In this document: positions 34,951 through 46,805 of the stretch, one piece after another
Position numbering within the stretch: position 1 is the first letter of the stretch
How the letters are laid out: each line of letters opens with the position of its first letter
Assembly: GCA_000827265.1 (NCBI GenBank)
Contig: KN834812.1
Location: forward strand, 48,662 to 112,661
DNA: 64,000 nucleotides
Direction of reading: 5' to 3'
From: Collybiopsis luxurians FD-317 M1
Lineage: Eukaryota > Basidiomycota > Agaricomycetes > Agaricales > Omphalotaceae
Translations under genes and position numbers: made by a program
The notes under the pieces: model-generated
What the model was told of the DNA's origin: nothing
Seen by the model: only the letters and a program-made list of their open reading frames with translations
Databases searched by the model: none

Positions 34951-36829
34951 TTTGTTGAGTAATAGAATTTACGGACTCCTGCACCGTTACTGCTTCCTAA
35001 GCAATGCTATGGATCTGATGACCGTAGAAACTTAAATCACAACTACATTACTGCAATCTATATATCAGAATGGTTTGCGTGCAACCGTGGTCCATGAAAA
35101 TGCTCCAGCAGGCGTGAGAGGGTTATTCTAACTGACCTTTATGACTCGATAAGTTCCAGGAGGAAACCCGTATGAACATCAGTGTGTTCTGTTGTGGGCC
35201 AAGTTGCTGAGTCTGCATTTTGGAAGGGATCGTCTTCTGCCAGGACCTTTGGATGAATTCAAGGATCATGATATTGACCGCATTATGGTTCGTAATTGAT
35301 TTTTGTTTTACTTGCCGATACTTGTAAATTTTGCCGGCCCAACATAAAAAAGTGGCCCGATCTGCAAGCTGTGATGGTTTTTGCCGCAAGCAAAGACTTA
35401 CTAACGGCATGTTATTTTGGCCAAGCGGAGGAAGTCGGACAAGGTGGGTAAAACGACACTGTGCTCTGATTATCATCTGTTCATGACCATTCAGCAAACT
35501 CTAGAATTATGAAAGAGGCCATGGTGTTTGATAAATGGCTTAGCAGTTTTTGGTCGTGTTTTGCAGCCAAGTTCCTCGAAAGAGCGGTAAATAGTAAAAC
35601 CTATCTGCTATAGCATTTCGAGATAGTGGAACCAAAGTGGAACAGTCAATTCTTATATGTTTTTACCACTATCCAAGCCAAACATGCTTCTACAGTAAGT
35701 AGTCTCCTAAGATCTAGCGATGACTGTGAGGCTATACTATGTGGCGAAATTCAGACCCAAGCATTAGGTGTTCTGTATCAAAAAATGATTAACTTCACGA
35801 GGTCGCGGGCAAGTTCTGGGCCTATGGCCAATGCAAATTGTCACAAATTATACACCCTAGCAGAGCCACCGCCTTACTTCCTTTGAATGCAGAAGGCTTT
35901 TATATTTATCCTTGTATATACAGTATAAATTCGGGATTCAAAAATCATCGGAAAGCATTCCCCGCCATCCTGCTCATGACTCTACAAGAGCAACAATTAC
36001 CTCTATGGGAGCTATCTTCTTTGCCACCTCTATAGCAGGAGCCTTTACGCTGACTGGATATGGTATGCATATTTTAGGAATATTCACTGCTATCAGAGCT
36101 TTAGTATATGAGAAGTTGCCAACGGTTTTCCAAATTTATCAGCTCACAATTTTCTTAATCTTGTTTATTTCCAGATTAAAATCCGGGACCCATGAACAAA
36201 TTTTACTTCTTTATCACAATGTTTATTGCCTTCACTTGGATAATTAGTTTCGGTATGGTCTTTTGGTTAATATTCCCAAGAAAGTTGGTTCATTATCATC
36301 CAAGCCAATGCAGGACAGAAAATTTCGATGAAACAGAGTTACGATACTATTAACCCTGCTCAGATACAGCAACTTCTTGAAGGGTAAGATGGCTAATTTC
36401 CAGAGACTATGTGAGAGGAAGCAAGTCTTGCATCAAGAGCAATGCTGGTGTGTTAGAATCCATTGTGAAGAGGTCAAGGCTGAAAATGAGGCGACGCGAA
36501 GGCTGAACGTTCAACGCGAACTGTCACACACGTGCTACAGGTGACAATAGTTACACTGCGACTTGTTCTTGATATAGCTCACTGATCGAGAATCAACTAT
36601 ACGTCAAAGTTAGTGCCATACTACTTTTTACTACCAAGATTGACTGTATATCATGGTTGAAGCTTGAAGCTTGAAGGCCCGCAAGGCAACGGGTTACGAC
36701 ACTATAAAATTAAGCGCCGACACGTGCTTCAATGTGATACCGAAATTCGTTGGTTCCTTACCGGTACCTCGTCTTTACTGCTTTCTGAACTTTAGTTCTA
36801 CTGAAGTGCTACCTTGTTTGTTATATCTA
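34951..36829. other. Unassigned region between two MFS relics
   Basis: The plus strand around 35155-35480 reads fragments such as GGNPYEHQCVLLWAKLLSL and WPDLQAVMVFAASKDLL in frames broken by stops. They look like a decayed or intron-rich gene I do not recognise. A second open stretch near 35990-36080 (ATITSMGAIFFATSIAGAF) is hydrophobic. Neither could be closed into a gene model. Confidence 0.35.
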
Positions 36830-38055
36830 GTGGCGGCGTGCCCATCGAAAGTACTGCAATGTGGCGAGCAATCGACCTTTCCTCCCTCTCTACACAGCGA
36901 TATTCCCTCCGTGTAGGTCTGTTCGTTCGTTTGTCCGCTCGTTTCAAACCAGCAGCTTTTGTTTTACTTTCCGTTGCTTTCTATTCATTATTCATTGGAC
37001 TAATTACATACATAATTTTCAGGTACCAGTGAGTCTAACTCCTATTCCCCCTCGAAACTTCTATCCAGTTTATCCCGACGCTATATCAGGAGGGGTTGAT
37101 GCATCGCACGCCTAGGTCACCGTTGATACTAGTTGGATTGACTGGGAACATCGTACGTGTTGTTTTGTTTTTGTTTTCCGCTTTTTGTTTTGTTTTTTTT
37201 TTTTTTTTTTGGTTTTCCGCTTTTTTCTTTTTTTGTCGTCGATTTTTGTGGTCACGCATGCTTGTTGTTCCTCGTGTTGGATTTCCACCGGCATGCACGC
37301 GCGCCCTCTTGTGCTTACACTTAATATTCTGCAGATTATCGCTGATACGCCTCGACATTCAGTTTGACATTTCATAATCTGATATACAGGTTGCATAGAT
37401 TGTCTTCTCTCTGATCAAAGTTGACGCTTCGTATTGCTTGATGGCGGTTCGGGTGATGAACCATCTCCCAGGTAAGTGATGTTTTTTCTTCGTGTTAGAC
37501 CCAACGGCCATGTCCATCTCACTAGGTTTTTTCTTTTTGACTCTGAGCTAATGCGATTTCCTCTACCCTATATCCTACTCGGCGCCGACGTGATTTCCCA
37601 ACCGTATTCAAATGACGAAGAATTGCAATTGTTAGCTGGTGTACATTCGATGTCACTCCGCAGGTAATTGTCCTCTTCTTTCTCCCCCCCCTCTTCCCCT
37701 TCTTCCTTGTTTCTCTCTTCCTTCTTCCCTGCCCCTTCCTCTTCCCCACTCATGCACTTGTAAGTGCACGTTATCGTTATGTTATGATCCCTCAACTAAC
37801 TTCAAGTCCTCCCTTCCCTTCCATCTTCCCCTTTCCCTTTCACAACAGCTGGGACTCGGCGATACTTTCTCCGTAGCCAACAGCTGCCACATCGCGCTAT
37901 GTCGAGCTCCACTGTGCCTCCTCCTTTGGATCGACAACTGACGCACTCATGTATGGATTTGCGCAGTGGGGTGGACGCTTGCTGGAGCTGCGGTGGTCAG
38001 TTGGGTGATTGGGGCGGTGCTTTTGAGGGGAATGGGGTTGGTTCTAATGTAGGAA
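36830..38055 (+). pseudogene. Second decayed MFS transporter copy (exons 6 to 11 region)
   Basis: Begins with GGCGGCGTGCCCATCGAAAG, equivalent to MFS exon 6, and continues through remnants of exon 8 (VGLTGN), exon 9 (KVDASYWLMA-like, broken), exon 10 (GADVIS) and exon 11 (GAAVVSWVIGAVLLR-like) to about 38055. The 3' flank to about 38370 copies 12400-12600. Numerous indels break the frame. Large poly-T tracts have expanded inside former introns (about 37185-37230). It leads directly into F-box copy 3. Confidence 0.85.
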
Positions 38056-38691
38056 AGGTACGTGTGGGGGGTTTGTTTGGGATGATAACCTTTTTTTTCC
38101 CATTTTCATTGTCGCTTCTGGCTTTTTTTTTGTTTTTTTTATGTTTGGGGGAGCAGGAGGAGCAGGAACAGCTCTGGTTGCTCTGTTTCGCTTCTGCCTG
38201 CGCTGGCATTTTGCTTTGCGTAGAGACTACGCATTGTTTACTCTCTATGTGCTCACTCATTTGTATGAACGTTTGTATCGAACATCTCTATGTAGATTAT
38301 TGTTGAAGTGTCCATATAATCATAGATTAGGACTTATTCGCTCAGATAACATTTCACGGCCTTGCATCTCGAATCCTCGATCCAATTCTCCTGGACAGCT
38401 TCGTTTGAGCGAGTATCGTATCTCACTTCTTGTATCCATTGTTGTCACAGCCACTCGCCTCGTCCATCATTCACGCCATTTCAAAGTATAACTTGGTACG
38501 CGTATAATGATTGATCATTGTCCATACTTATCTAACTACATGAAGACGATACAGAGTCCATCGCTATGATACTATGTATGATTTGATTTCGTCCATGATG
38601 ACATAAATGAAAGATATGTAAGATCGTACGAGATTTTCATGAAAGAATCGTTAAGAGCGCAGGTTATCCAGTCAGAATACTTGACCCTCAT

Positions 38692-40310
38692 TCAAGCTCG
38701 AACATGGTCCATCAAATTTTCGACCTCCCCTTCAACTCCATGGACTAGAAAATTTCCAGAGTATTCATTCCGAAACTCCACCGCCATGTTAGGTTTGATG
38801 AGCTCTTTGACCAGCGACCCCATCACTGGCTCGAAATTGAGTACCATCACATTTACCTTACGCGGAGTGACCAGCTCCTTAGGCATGTTCAACCAAAAGG
38901 TATACCCTCTCAACCAATCGACTACTCGATTCTGAATCTGGTGCATCGTAATCTCTAGTCGTTCAAGGTCTCTGCACGGAAATACTGCGGGTGGGTCTGC
39001 GTCGTGAGTATAAACTGGTATAGCCAGACAGGCCAGCGTATAGTCGTCGCACCACCAAAGCTTGAGGAATTTGAGGCTGCAGCAGGCGAAGAAGAACGAA
39101 ATCATGACGGGGCAAAAAGTGGGTGCTCTGTTCTGGAAAAATGCCAGCTCCGCGTCGTTGAGTTCCATCCGGGTCTCAAGGCCGAACTCCACGTTTTGAA
39201 GGGTGAGATGGCTAATTTGCCCGAGAGTGGGGCGCCAGAATTCGGTCATAGCTCTATATATAACACGTGCGTCGCTATCAGGACGGTCGCTATCAGGGTC
39301 CGTTATCTGTGTGAGGAGCAACGAGGTGAGGCTGGGAAACTCCGAATGCTGGATGAAGAAAAATGAAGATGCGTCGACTTCAAAGTTGAATAAAAGTTCT
39401 TTCAAATCCGGGAGGACTATCTTGTCGTCAGGGCCGATGCTAAAGTCAGGCATTGGAGTTGTGTTCTGGAGGCGTAGCTTCTGCAATGACTTTTGAGAGC
39501 ACAACATATTCTTCAGTTCAGCAAAGGTGGGGCGGTGATCCTCCGGGAGTTCATTGAGGTCGAGCGACACCAATCCATAACGGGGAATGAATTGGCTCCA
39601 GAGCAGAGGAAAACTGGTTAGGGAGAGCTTGCTAAGTCGGGGAAATAAGCGAGTGTTGAGGTCCAGCGCTGGAGGAACTTCAGCGGAGTTCGCAAAGCAA
39701 GAAGAACCGGGTTCGGGTAAGGGGGGCTCTATCCTCCAAGTGGTATCTCGATGACAATCCACGTACTCCAGCAGCGGCATGTTGTGATCGACAAAGGAGC
39801 TAAGCAGTAATTCGATAGATTCAAAATTTGGCGAAATGATCCTAATTTGCTGAAACCTTGCTGTGTACGGCAGAAGAATGCCCCCGAGGGCACGAAAATG
39901 GGCTCTAGTCCAAAGTAAAACGTCGGGGCGCACAAATTCGGCCATAGTCAAATCCTGACGGTCGATATCCATATGAATGCTGAGAGGTAAATCACGGCTC
40001 CTGGCAAGATTTTTGGCCAAATAAGGGAAAACTTCTCGAGCTTGGTCAGGCGGGATGCGAAGGGGATCTGAATGATCAAATGGCTTCGTTAAATCGGCTG
40101 AACTAATCGTAATAAAGATATCGGTCCAGAATCCAGGGTATCCAACATCGCCGCGCGCCAGGATTTGCAGACTTGCGAAAGATGACGACGTTGTCGCTCT
40201 TTGCGACGATACCCAAAATCAAAATCGAAAGGAAATTTGGAAAGATAAGTGATTAGGAGAATTTCGAGCAACACATCTACGGGAAGAGTAAGAATAGGAG
40301 GACAATCCAT
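38692..40310 (-). pseudogene. F-box-like protein, copy 3, interrupted by a single-base frameshift
   Basis: From the ATG at 40310 (MDCPPILTLPVDVLLEILL) the frame is open through LSQVCKSWRAAMLDT, then shifts at about 40130-40140, after which the homologous frame continues uninterrupted to the stop at 38692 with the family tail GVEGEVENLMDHVRA. The span is 1619 nt, one base short of 540 codons. The break falls in a run of C where the paralogues read DTPSFW. Everything else looks constrained, so this is either a very recent loss or a sequencing or assembly error. Domain layout is as in copies 1 and 2. Confidence 0.8.
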
Positions 40311-40407
40311 CGAGATAATCAATTTCGCTGGATAGGCGTAATTGAGAAAGAACACAAATGTGGGCTTGTGGGGGACGGCAAGGAGCTCGCTTTTATGTAG
40401 ATTATTC

Positions 40408-40525
40408 CCTTTGTTAGCCAAAAAGACCACGAGTTTGACCTTGGAATACTGCCACTCCTGGCGCTCCATATCAAGCACGGAGGATCCTATACTTGGTAAG
40501 GGGCGGGCCCGTACACATCGGACAA
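40408..40525 (-). promoter_or_regulatory. Conserved upstream block of F-box copy 3
   Basis: Contains CACGAGTTTGACCTTGGAA and the GGGCGGGCCC core (40501-40510), as in copies 1 and 2. From about 40670 to 40970 it continues to match 26290-26560 upstream of copy 2. Confidence 0.5.
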
Positions 40526-41600
40526 ACATCAGCAAATACTGGTCTTGCTTTCCAATTATCAATTCAATATAAGAGGTAAAGGCAGTCATTAATATTTCAC
40601 GCTTATATACTGCCAGGTTGGCCGCGATTGGGACCACTGCCTCTGAATCCTATCTACCTATCGGCCTTGTACGTCCCCAATCATGTAGTTGAATACTAAC
40701 CCCCTCGCATGCAGAGATTCCTCAACGGGACCACGCTTTGTAATAACAAAGTAACTCAGCATTGAAGCTCTTTTGTCTATGAGACAATGCGCGATTCGAC
40801 AAGTTGTCAAAAGGGGGAGGTTATGAAAACCTTTGGAAGACGACCTTGACAGACAAATTTGAGTTATTGCGGGGTAGTGGGCTACCAATCGTCAGTTCTC
40901 CCGAGTCGGAGTTTTGTCGTGGCTGTATTCTCTATCAGTTGACTATTCGAAAGTTGAGCACAGTGAGCTGTACCCCGAGCTACTTGGGTAAGCTTAAAAA
41001 GACAGTTCACACACACAGCGTATGCACAAAGGTCGTATTCTTAGTGAGGGAAAGAATACATGCTTGATAACTACATTTCATAAATCGCCGGTGTGCCACT
41101 CAGTGCAGGGCCCTTGTCAATACTGGCTGTTATAGCATCTTGCCACGTTTCGGAGTGTTACTGTGAGCAGAGTTTTAACGTCATGAAGTTGAGAGGTGCA
41201 CTTTACCCAATTTCGACCCTTCGAGAACGCATATCTTGCTATTGAGCTTATGGGGCTTTGACCATGTTCAACGAAGAGCCGCTTAAAACTTGTAGGTGGA
41301 CTTGAACCCAATTTACCAGAAAGGTTCAATGAGTAGAATTAAGCAGTGATAAGTAGTAATACAATGAACATTGAAGAACAGCAATTAAAGTACAAAGGTA
41401 GAATGTCATCGAGAGAGCAGCGTGGACAGCAGAGAGCAAGCATAAAAATACAGTAGATGATATAAAAAAACAATCATGATGGTGTGTGTGTGTGTAAATC
41501 GTGATAGTCGTCTATGGGCGTCTGGAATCTAGGGAGTGTCCCGTATCTGTAGTCTGTTTGGTGTAGTTCGGGATGTAGATTATTGATAGGCTGATTTTCT
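40526..41600. other. Duplicated flank and unassigned sequence
   Basis: The first part is a copy of the F-box 2 upstream flank (see the preceding entry). Around 41040 a GTGAGGGAAAGAATA stretch resembles 26985. No gene is supported. Confidence 0.45.
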
Positions 41601-41752
41601 GTTCGTATGGTTGTTCGTAAGGGTGTTCGTAAGAGTGTTCGTGGGCGTTCTTATTCATGTTCGTATGAGCGTTCGTATGAGTGTTCGTATGGGTGTTTGT
41701 ATGGGCGTTCGTATGAGTGTTCGTAGTCGTGTTGGCGTTCGCGTTCGTGTTG
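41601..41752. repeat. Degenerate tandem array of a 12-bp unit
   Basis: About twelve copies of GTTCGTATGAGT and variants (GTTCGTAAGAGT, GTTCGTATGGGT). The period is a multiple of three, so all frames stay open: VRMS on the plus strand, THTN on the minus strand. A 134-codon minus-strand ORF (41512-41916) runs through it, with a hydrophobic N-terminal segment (FILVFLIIIDISRSVA) and then THTN repeats. I do not call it a gene, since the repeat alone keeps it open. Confidence 0.8.
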
Positions 41753-41952
41753 GACAGACCCCTGGCCGTGTGAGGACAAAGGAATAAATGTCGTTCCAGA
41801 CTAGGTCTACTAGCGTTCGGAATTGCAACTGAACGTGAGATATCGATGATGATGAGGAAGACCAAGATGAATCCGGAGGATGAAGAGGAAAAGGTGAATA
41901 GGGACTCGGAGACCACTCCATAAGTTGCTATGTAGAGGAGAAGGACGCCATC

Positions 41953-43179
41953 CTAATTCGGATACGTATAAAGCAACTCCGAGCTCCCATCATGTCTCGT
42001 CCCGATATACAATATCGAATCTTGCGTGATTCCCTTCGAAAGAGAATATCCCTGATCCCTCGAGCGCTTTCTACCCGCATCTTCGAATCCGAATCCGAGT
42101 CCCAATTCAGGGGGGCATCCATATCCGGATCCATATTCATATCCACATGAGTTCCAGTCGACCCAGTAATCCAAATCGACATCAAGTCCCAGTTCATTAA
42201 AGCCATCATTAGCGTATCGATGTTGATCCTGATGCCGACTGGTCCCTGCAGTGGCCAGAGTCAATTTCGCCAACCTGGCACTCCCGGCGGAAGTATTACG
42301 CTTTTCGTCCGCGGCGACGATGGTAATCAACACACCGAGCTCGAGGGAGATCGCTAGAGCGCGGGATATCGCTCGTGGGTCGGTGCGGAGGAACTTGCCG
42401 TAGGAGGTGTGCATGATGGCTGGGTCGACGCGGACTTGGGCTAGGATGGTTCGGGCTGTGCATACGATTGATAGGATATAGAAGTTTAGAATTCAGTAGT
42501 TAGGATTGGGAGTGAAAATGAACGTACATGAAGGTGGTTTCGAGTCATCAACATGATTACGGGACCTTGACCTCGACTCGCGAGGAGAACCGGAGGCGTA
42601 ATACGCTTGCCATGTAAAGTATTGCGACGCTGACGCTGACCTTCGTTGATCGTCTCGAGAGCTTGACTTGGGTCCCTTGAACCCGATCCACACCCTCGAA
42701 CCGAAAGCCGGGCCGAACTCAACCAAAGGGATATCATACTCCTTCGAAATCGTAGCTCGACCGCGAGGATCAACTGTATTGCGTTGGAGTGGGAACCCTC
42801 CGTCAAAGTTTCCGTCTCGGAGACGGTGGAGGAGGTGCACGCGGAGGTCGTTGAGGTGTTTTGGGTTGGGGTTTGGGAGGGTTGCGGGTGGGGGGATTGG
42901 TGATGGGGATAAGGATGATGGTGATGACGAGGAGGAGGAGGAAGAGGTGAAAGAGGAAAAGCTTTGTGAAGAGGAGGGTCTTGAGGGATATACGAAGGGG
43001 TGGAGGGATGAGGCGTCGTAAGGATGAGGGGGTTGGAGGTAGTAATGAGCTTGATCTACAGGCTGTTTCAACGGAGCTGCGAACTGTCTTTTATCGGAGA
43101 TGTAATGCTGGTGTTGGTGGTGAGGTCCAGGTCGTACATCGGGGGTAGAGTAAGGGTAAGGATACGGATATGCCACCAT
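41953..43179 (-). CDS. Unrecognised protein, 384 aa, two exons
   Basis: Exons 43179-42528 and 42455-41953; donor GTACGT, acceptor GCACAG; the sum is 385 codons. I do not recognise the family. The N-terminal half is low complexity: Tyr/Pro repeats, His-rich HHQHQH, then a long Ser run and Pro-rich linker. It is followed by HLNDLRVHLLHRLRDGNF. After the splice comes the most ordered-looking part, RTILAQVRVDPAIMHTS and then AISRALAISLELGVLITIV. The C-terminus is rich in Gly, Tyr and Asp. There is no signal peptide or clear membrane helix. It stands alone between the F-box 3 unit and the dehydratase. It could be a lineage-specific regulatory or scaffold protein, but nothing in the sequence shows a function. 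Confidence 0.65.
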
Positions 43180-44784
43180 TTTGGGACGTGTGATAGAAGG
43201 AAATAGTCGTTCAATAGTCTAGTCGTAATAAACAAGAGTAAGTTGAGTCTAAACGAGCTTGCTCGAAGATTTGGACGGGGAACTGTGCGCTGCAACGGAT
43301 AACGACCTGCCTCGAATCATTTGCGCCATTTATATACGCGCGAAATGTACCTGCATCATGGCTGTCGTCAGTTGTCGGACAAAAAGCATTCTACATACGA
43401 AGACAAGGATGCTTGAAGAAACATTTTTGTTGAAGGACTAGTTGTCGTTGTCAAGTCGACTGAGGGTTTAGACGAAAGGATTGAATTCAGTTTAGGTTGG
43501 TTTGATTGATCTTACATTGAACGTAGCCGACGGTTGATATGTAGCGACATTCTACAATGCAGCCTTTATTTTTAAACAAAGACTGTAATGTCAATAAAAC
43601 AAAAAACGGTAACTGGGGAACGCGTCTTTCCCTGAATGACGGGACCCACAACTTGAGGAAAACAAGAGAAGGTTTGCTTGAACACTTGACGACCTTTGAA
43701 TTGCTATTTGTATTCTTGCTTTTGCCTTATTCGTAGCGAGAGCATGGTGGTGATAAAAGAACAAGGGGAAAACAAGCGCTCATCTCAATGGGCGTCGGGC
43801 GCTTATTGATGTGTTTGTCAGCCTTTTGTGCTCTTATCAAGCGACACTTGTACCATTGAAGGACCGTCAGTCAGAAATTTTTGAGGTGTTTCCGTGACAT
43901 TTCTTTTGAATCTTCGGCGCTGCGAACTTCGAAGTCACAGCGTCATGTAAAGTAAGTTTCTAGCTCAACTTTTCTCATACGATACAGATTCCCACAAGAT
44001 TCTCACTAGGTTACGCGTTTGAACGTTTAATGTGTGAATCAATCCCGGACGTCCCGGAACGGTTCTGACATCCGTTTAACTGAGAATGTAAGTTTCCTAC
44101 GTCTACTCTATCTGTATACTATGAAGGAGCGAGATGAATGGAAAAACTGAGAAACACAATTTACGCACAGCTAGGTCCATACTTCTGGCTGAATGTTTTT
44201 CGTCGTTTATCATGCAACCTTGAGTTGCTGAAAGTATCTGGTACGGTGCGCAGCGTAGCGATGTATTGAAGCTGCGAACTGTCCTCGTATAATACAGGCT
44301 CTCACCCTCTCTCAGCTGTTACATAGGATATGATACACTTTGGAGATTATCCGGAACGTCATTTATCTCCGCACACCCGGGACGGTTCGAACTAGCTTCT
44401 TCAATTGAGAAAGTAAGTTTGCTACGTATGTACATACCTCATGATGAAGCTAGAACAACGACAAAACTGACGATAGATCATCTGGCCATAGGTAGCTAGG
44501 CAGTCGATCCGTTCGTCCTCCCCAGCAACTTTGAGCTGGTAAATCTATCTGGTACGGTATACCGTACGAGACAGACGAAGGCGGGCCGTCGGTATGTTTA
44601 ATGTCCCTGGCGGTCCGACTGATGCTATCATGTTCGGACCGACAAATCCGGAACGAAGTCTCCGCGCCCCTCAAACTAGTTTCTCCGCTTATTTAAAAAG
44701 CCCCCATTCTCTCGCCCACACTCCCCCGCAATCCTCCACGTCACATCCCTCCCTCACCTATAATATTCAGTTATTCTTATCATT
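43180..44784. other. Intergenic, with diverged tandem repeats before the dehydratase gene
   Basis: Two diverged units about 0.3 kb long are visible. GAGAATGTAAGTTTCCTACGT (44082) pairs with GAGAAAGTAAGTTTGCTACGT (44407), and GTATCTGGTACGGT (44234) pairs with CTATCTGGTACGGT (44545). A third weaker trace is at about 43945. No gene is supported. The region serves as the dehydratase promoter. Confidence 0.55.
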
Positions 44785-46805
44785 ATGCCAAAAATTACTG
44801 GATTCGAAGTACATGGTAAGTATGGTACACTCGTTCTTTAGAATTGAGAACTGACATACCGCTTAGATGTACGCTTTCCTACATCGCTCACTGGCGATGG
44901 TACGGATGCCATGTATGTACACACACTCCACTCTTCAAACCGTAGTAGTCTCTTAATAGTTTTTTAGGAACACCGACTGCGACTACTCCTCCGCCTACAT
45001 CACCCTCCTCACCGATACAGACCTCGTCGGACACGGCATGACCTTCACCATCGGACGAGGCAACGATATCGTCTGTTCCGCCATTCACCAAGTCGCCTCC
45101 CGCCTCCTCGGCAAATCCACCGAAGACCTCTTCTCCGACATGGGCCAGACCTGGGACTACATGATGTCCGACCCCCAACTGCGCTGGATTGGTCCAGAAA
45201 AGGGCGTCATCCACATCGCCACGGGTGCGGTGAACAACGCGGTGTGGGATATGTACGCTCGGTCGAGGAATAAACCGCTATGGAAGTTGGTGGTGGATTT
45301 TACACCGGAGGAGTTGGTGAGGAGTGCGGCGTGGAGGTATATTTCGGATGCGATTACCAAGGAAGAGGCGTTGGAGATGTTGAAGAAGATGGAATCGAGT
45401 AAGAAGGAGAGGGAGGCGAAGGTTAGGGAGTTGGGGTAAGTTTTGATTATATTTTTAGACTTTTTAAATAACCTTACCACCCTTCTTATGTAGATACCCC
45501 GCCTACGTCACCTCCGCAGGCTGGCTCGGCTACTCTGACGAAAAAATCGCCCGTCTGACGAAAGAAGCCGTAGCCATGGGCTTCAACCACTTCAAAATGA
45601 AAGTCGGCGCAGACCAGGCCAACGATATCCGCCGGGGCAAAATCATCCGCTCCATCATCGACGATCCACAGTACCTGCCCCCCGGAGCCAAACCGCGCGA
45701 TCCCAATGGGGAGGATCTGAAGGGGAAAAATGCGGGCCCTACGGGGAGCGTGCTGATGATTGACGCGAATCAGGTGTGGGATGTGAATCAGGCGGTAGAG
45801 TATGTGAAGGGTTTGGAAGAGATCAAACCATGGTCAGTCGTTCCTCAATGCCCTTTACCCAACTCCTCCTGATCTGCTGTTCTTTTTCTATTTTAAACGC
45901 TTCTTTACTTTTCATATTTTTTACGTACGTATGTACTGCAGGTTTATCGAAGAACCCACCGCACCAGACGACATTCTCGGTCACGCGGCCATTCGCAAAG
46001 CTCTCAAGCCCCATGGGATCGGCGTCGCTACCGGCGAACACGCGCATAACCGAATGGTGTTCAAGCAGTTGTTACAAGCCGACGCTATCGACGTGTGTCA
46101 GATCGATTCGTGTAGGTTGGCTGGGGTGAGTGAGGTGATTAGTGTGTTACTTATGAGTGCAAAGTGAGTTTTGAGTTCCTTTTCTCTCTATCCTTGCAAG
46201 TTCGGTCGTCCTTGGACTTTGGGTTATGCGTGCTTTACCGTGGATATTTTTCGGTGAAAAAAACTACGTTTTAGCACATGCTGATGTTGTCGGTTTAGAT
46301 TCGGTGTCCCCGTGTGCCCTCATGCGGGTGGAGTGGGGTTGTGCGAGTATGTGATTCATTTGAGGTGAGGTTTCGTGTCAAGTTGTATATATCATCAGCG
46401 CTCATGTTCCTCTTCATCGTTCTCTCACTGACTCCTTCTCCGCTTATCCAAACCCGCCTCCGCCTCGTCCAAATCCATCCATGTCCATTTCCACTCCTTA
46501 TACCAACCCGTTCCCATTCCCATTCCCATTCTTTATACCATACACCCCCCACTAGCCTAATCGACTACATCGCCATCTCCGGCACCATGGAACGCAACGT
46601 CCTCGAGTATGTCGATCATCTCCACGAGCATTTCGTCACGCCGTGTTCGATTAACGAGCGGGGGAGGTATAACGTGCCGGACAAACCGGATGAGGGGTAT
46701 AGTATTGAGATGTTCAAGGCGAGTATTGCGGAGTATGAGTGGCCGAGTGGGAGTTATTGGGCGGGGAGGAGGGGGGTGAATGGGGTGAATGGAGCCAAAG
46801 TTTAA
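44785..46805 (+). CDS. Enolase-superfamily sugar-acid dehydratase, L-fuconate dehydratase-like, 473 aa
   Basis: Seven exons: 44785-44815, 44867-44912, 44968-45435, 45494-45832, 45942-46163, 46299-46364, 46556-46805. The sum is 474 codons. The family dehydrates L-fuconate or related acid sugars to 2-keto-3-deoxy acids using Mg. Visible marks are [20 protein letters not shown] at the N-terminal capping domain, the KxK base motif in FKMKVG, metal ligands in [20 protein letters not shown] and [10 protein letters not shown], and the catalytic His region [20 protein letters not shown]. Length is slightly above the usual 430-450 aa because of an insertion ([18 protein letters not shown]) before the first metal Asp and a Gly/Asn tail. 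The specific substrate is inferred from overall resemblance to fuconate dehydratases. A 3' stub of this gene recurs at 52840-52990. Confidence 0.92.

Noticed and set aside
36370..36430. Short match to the F-box genes (GGGTAAGATGGCTAATTT)
   Set aside because: Only about 20-30 bases match, with no extension on either side. Chance or a tiny relic cannot be distinguished.
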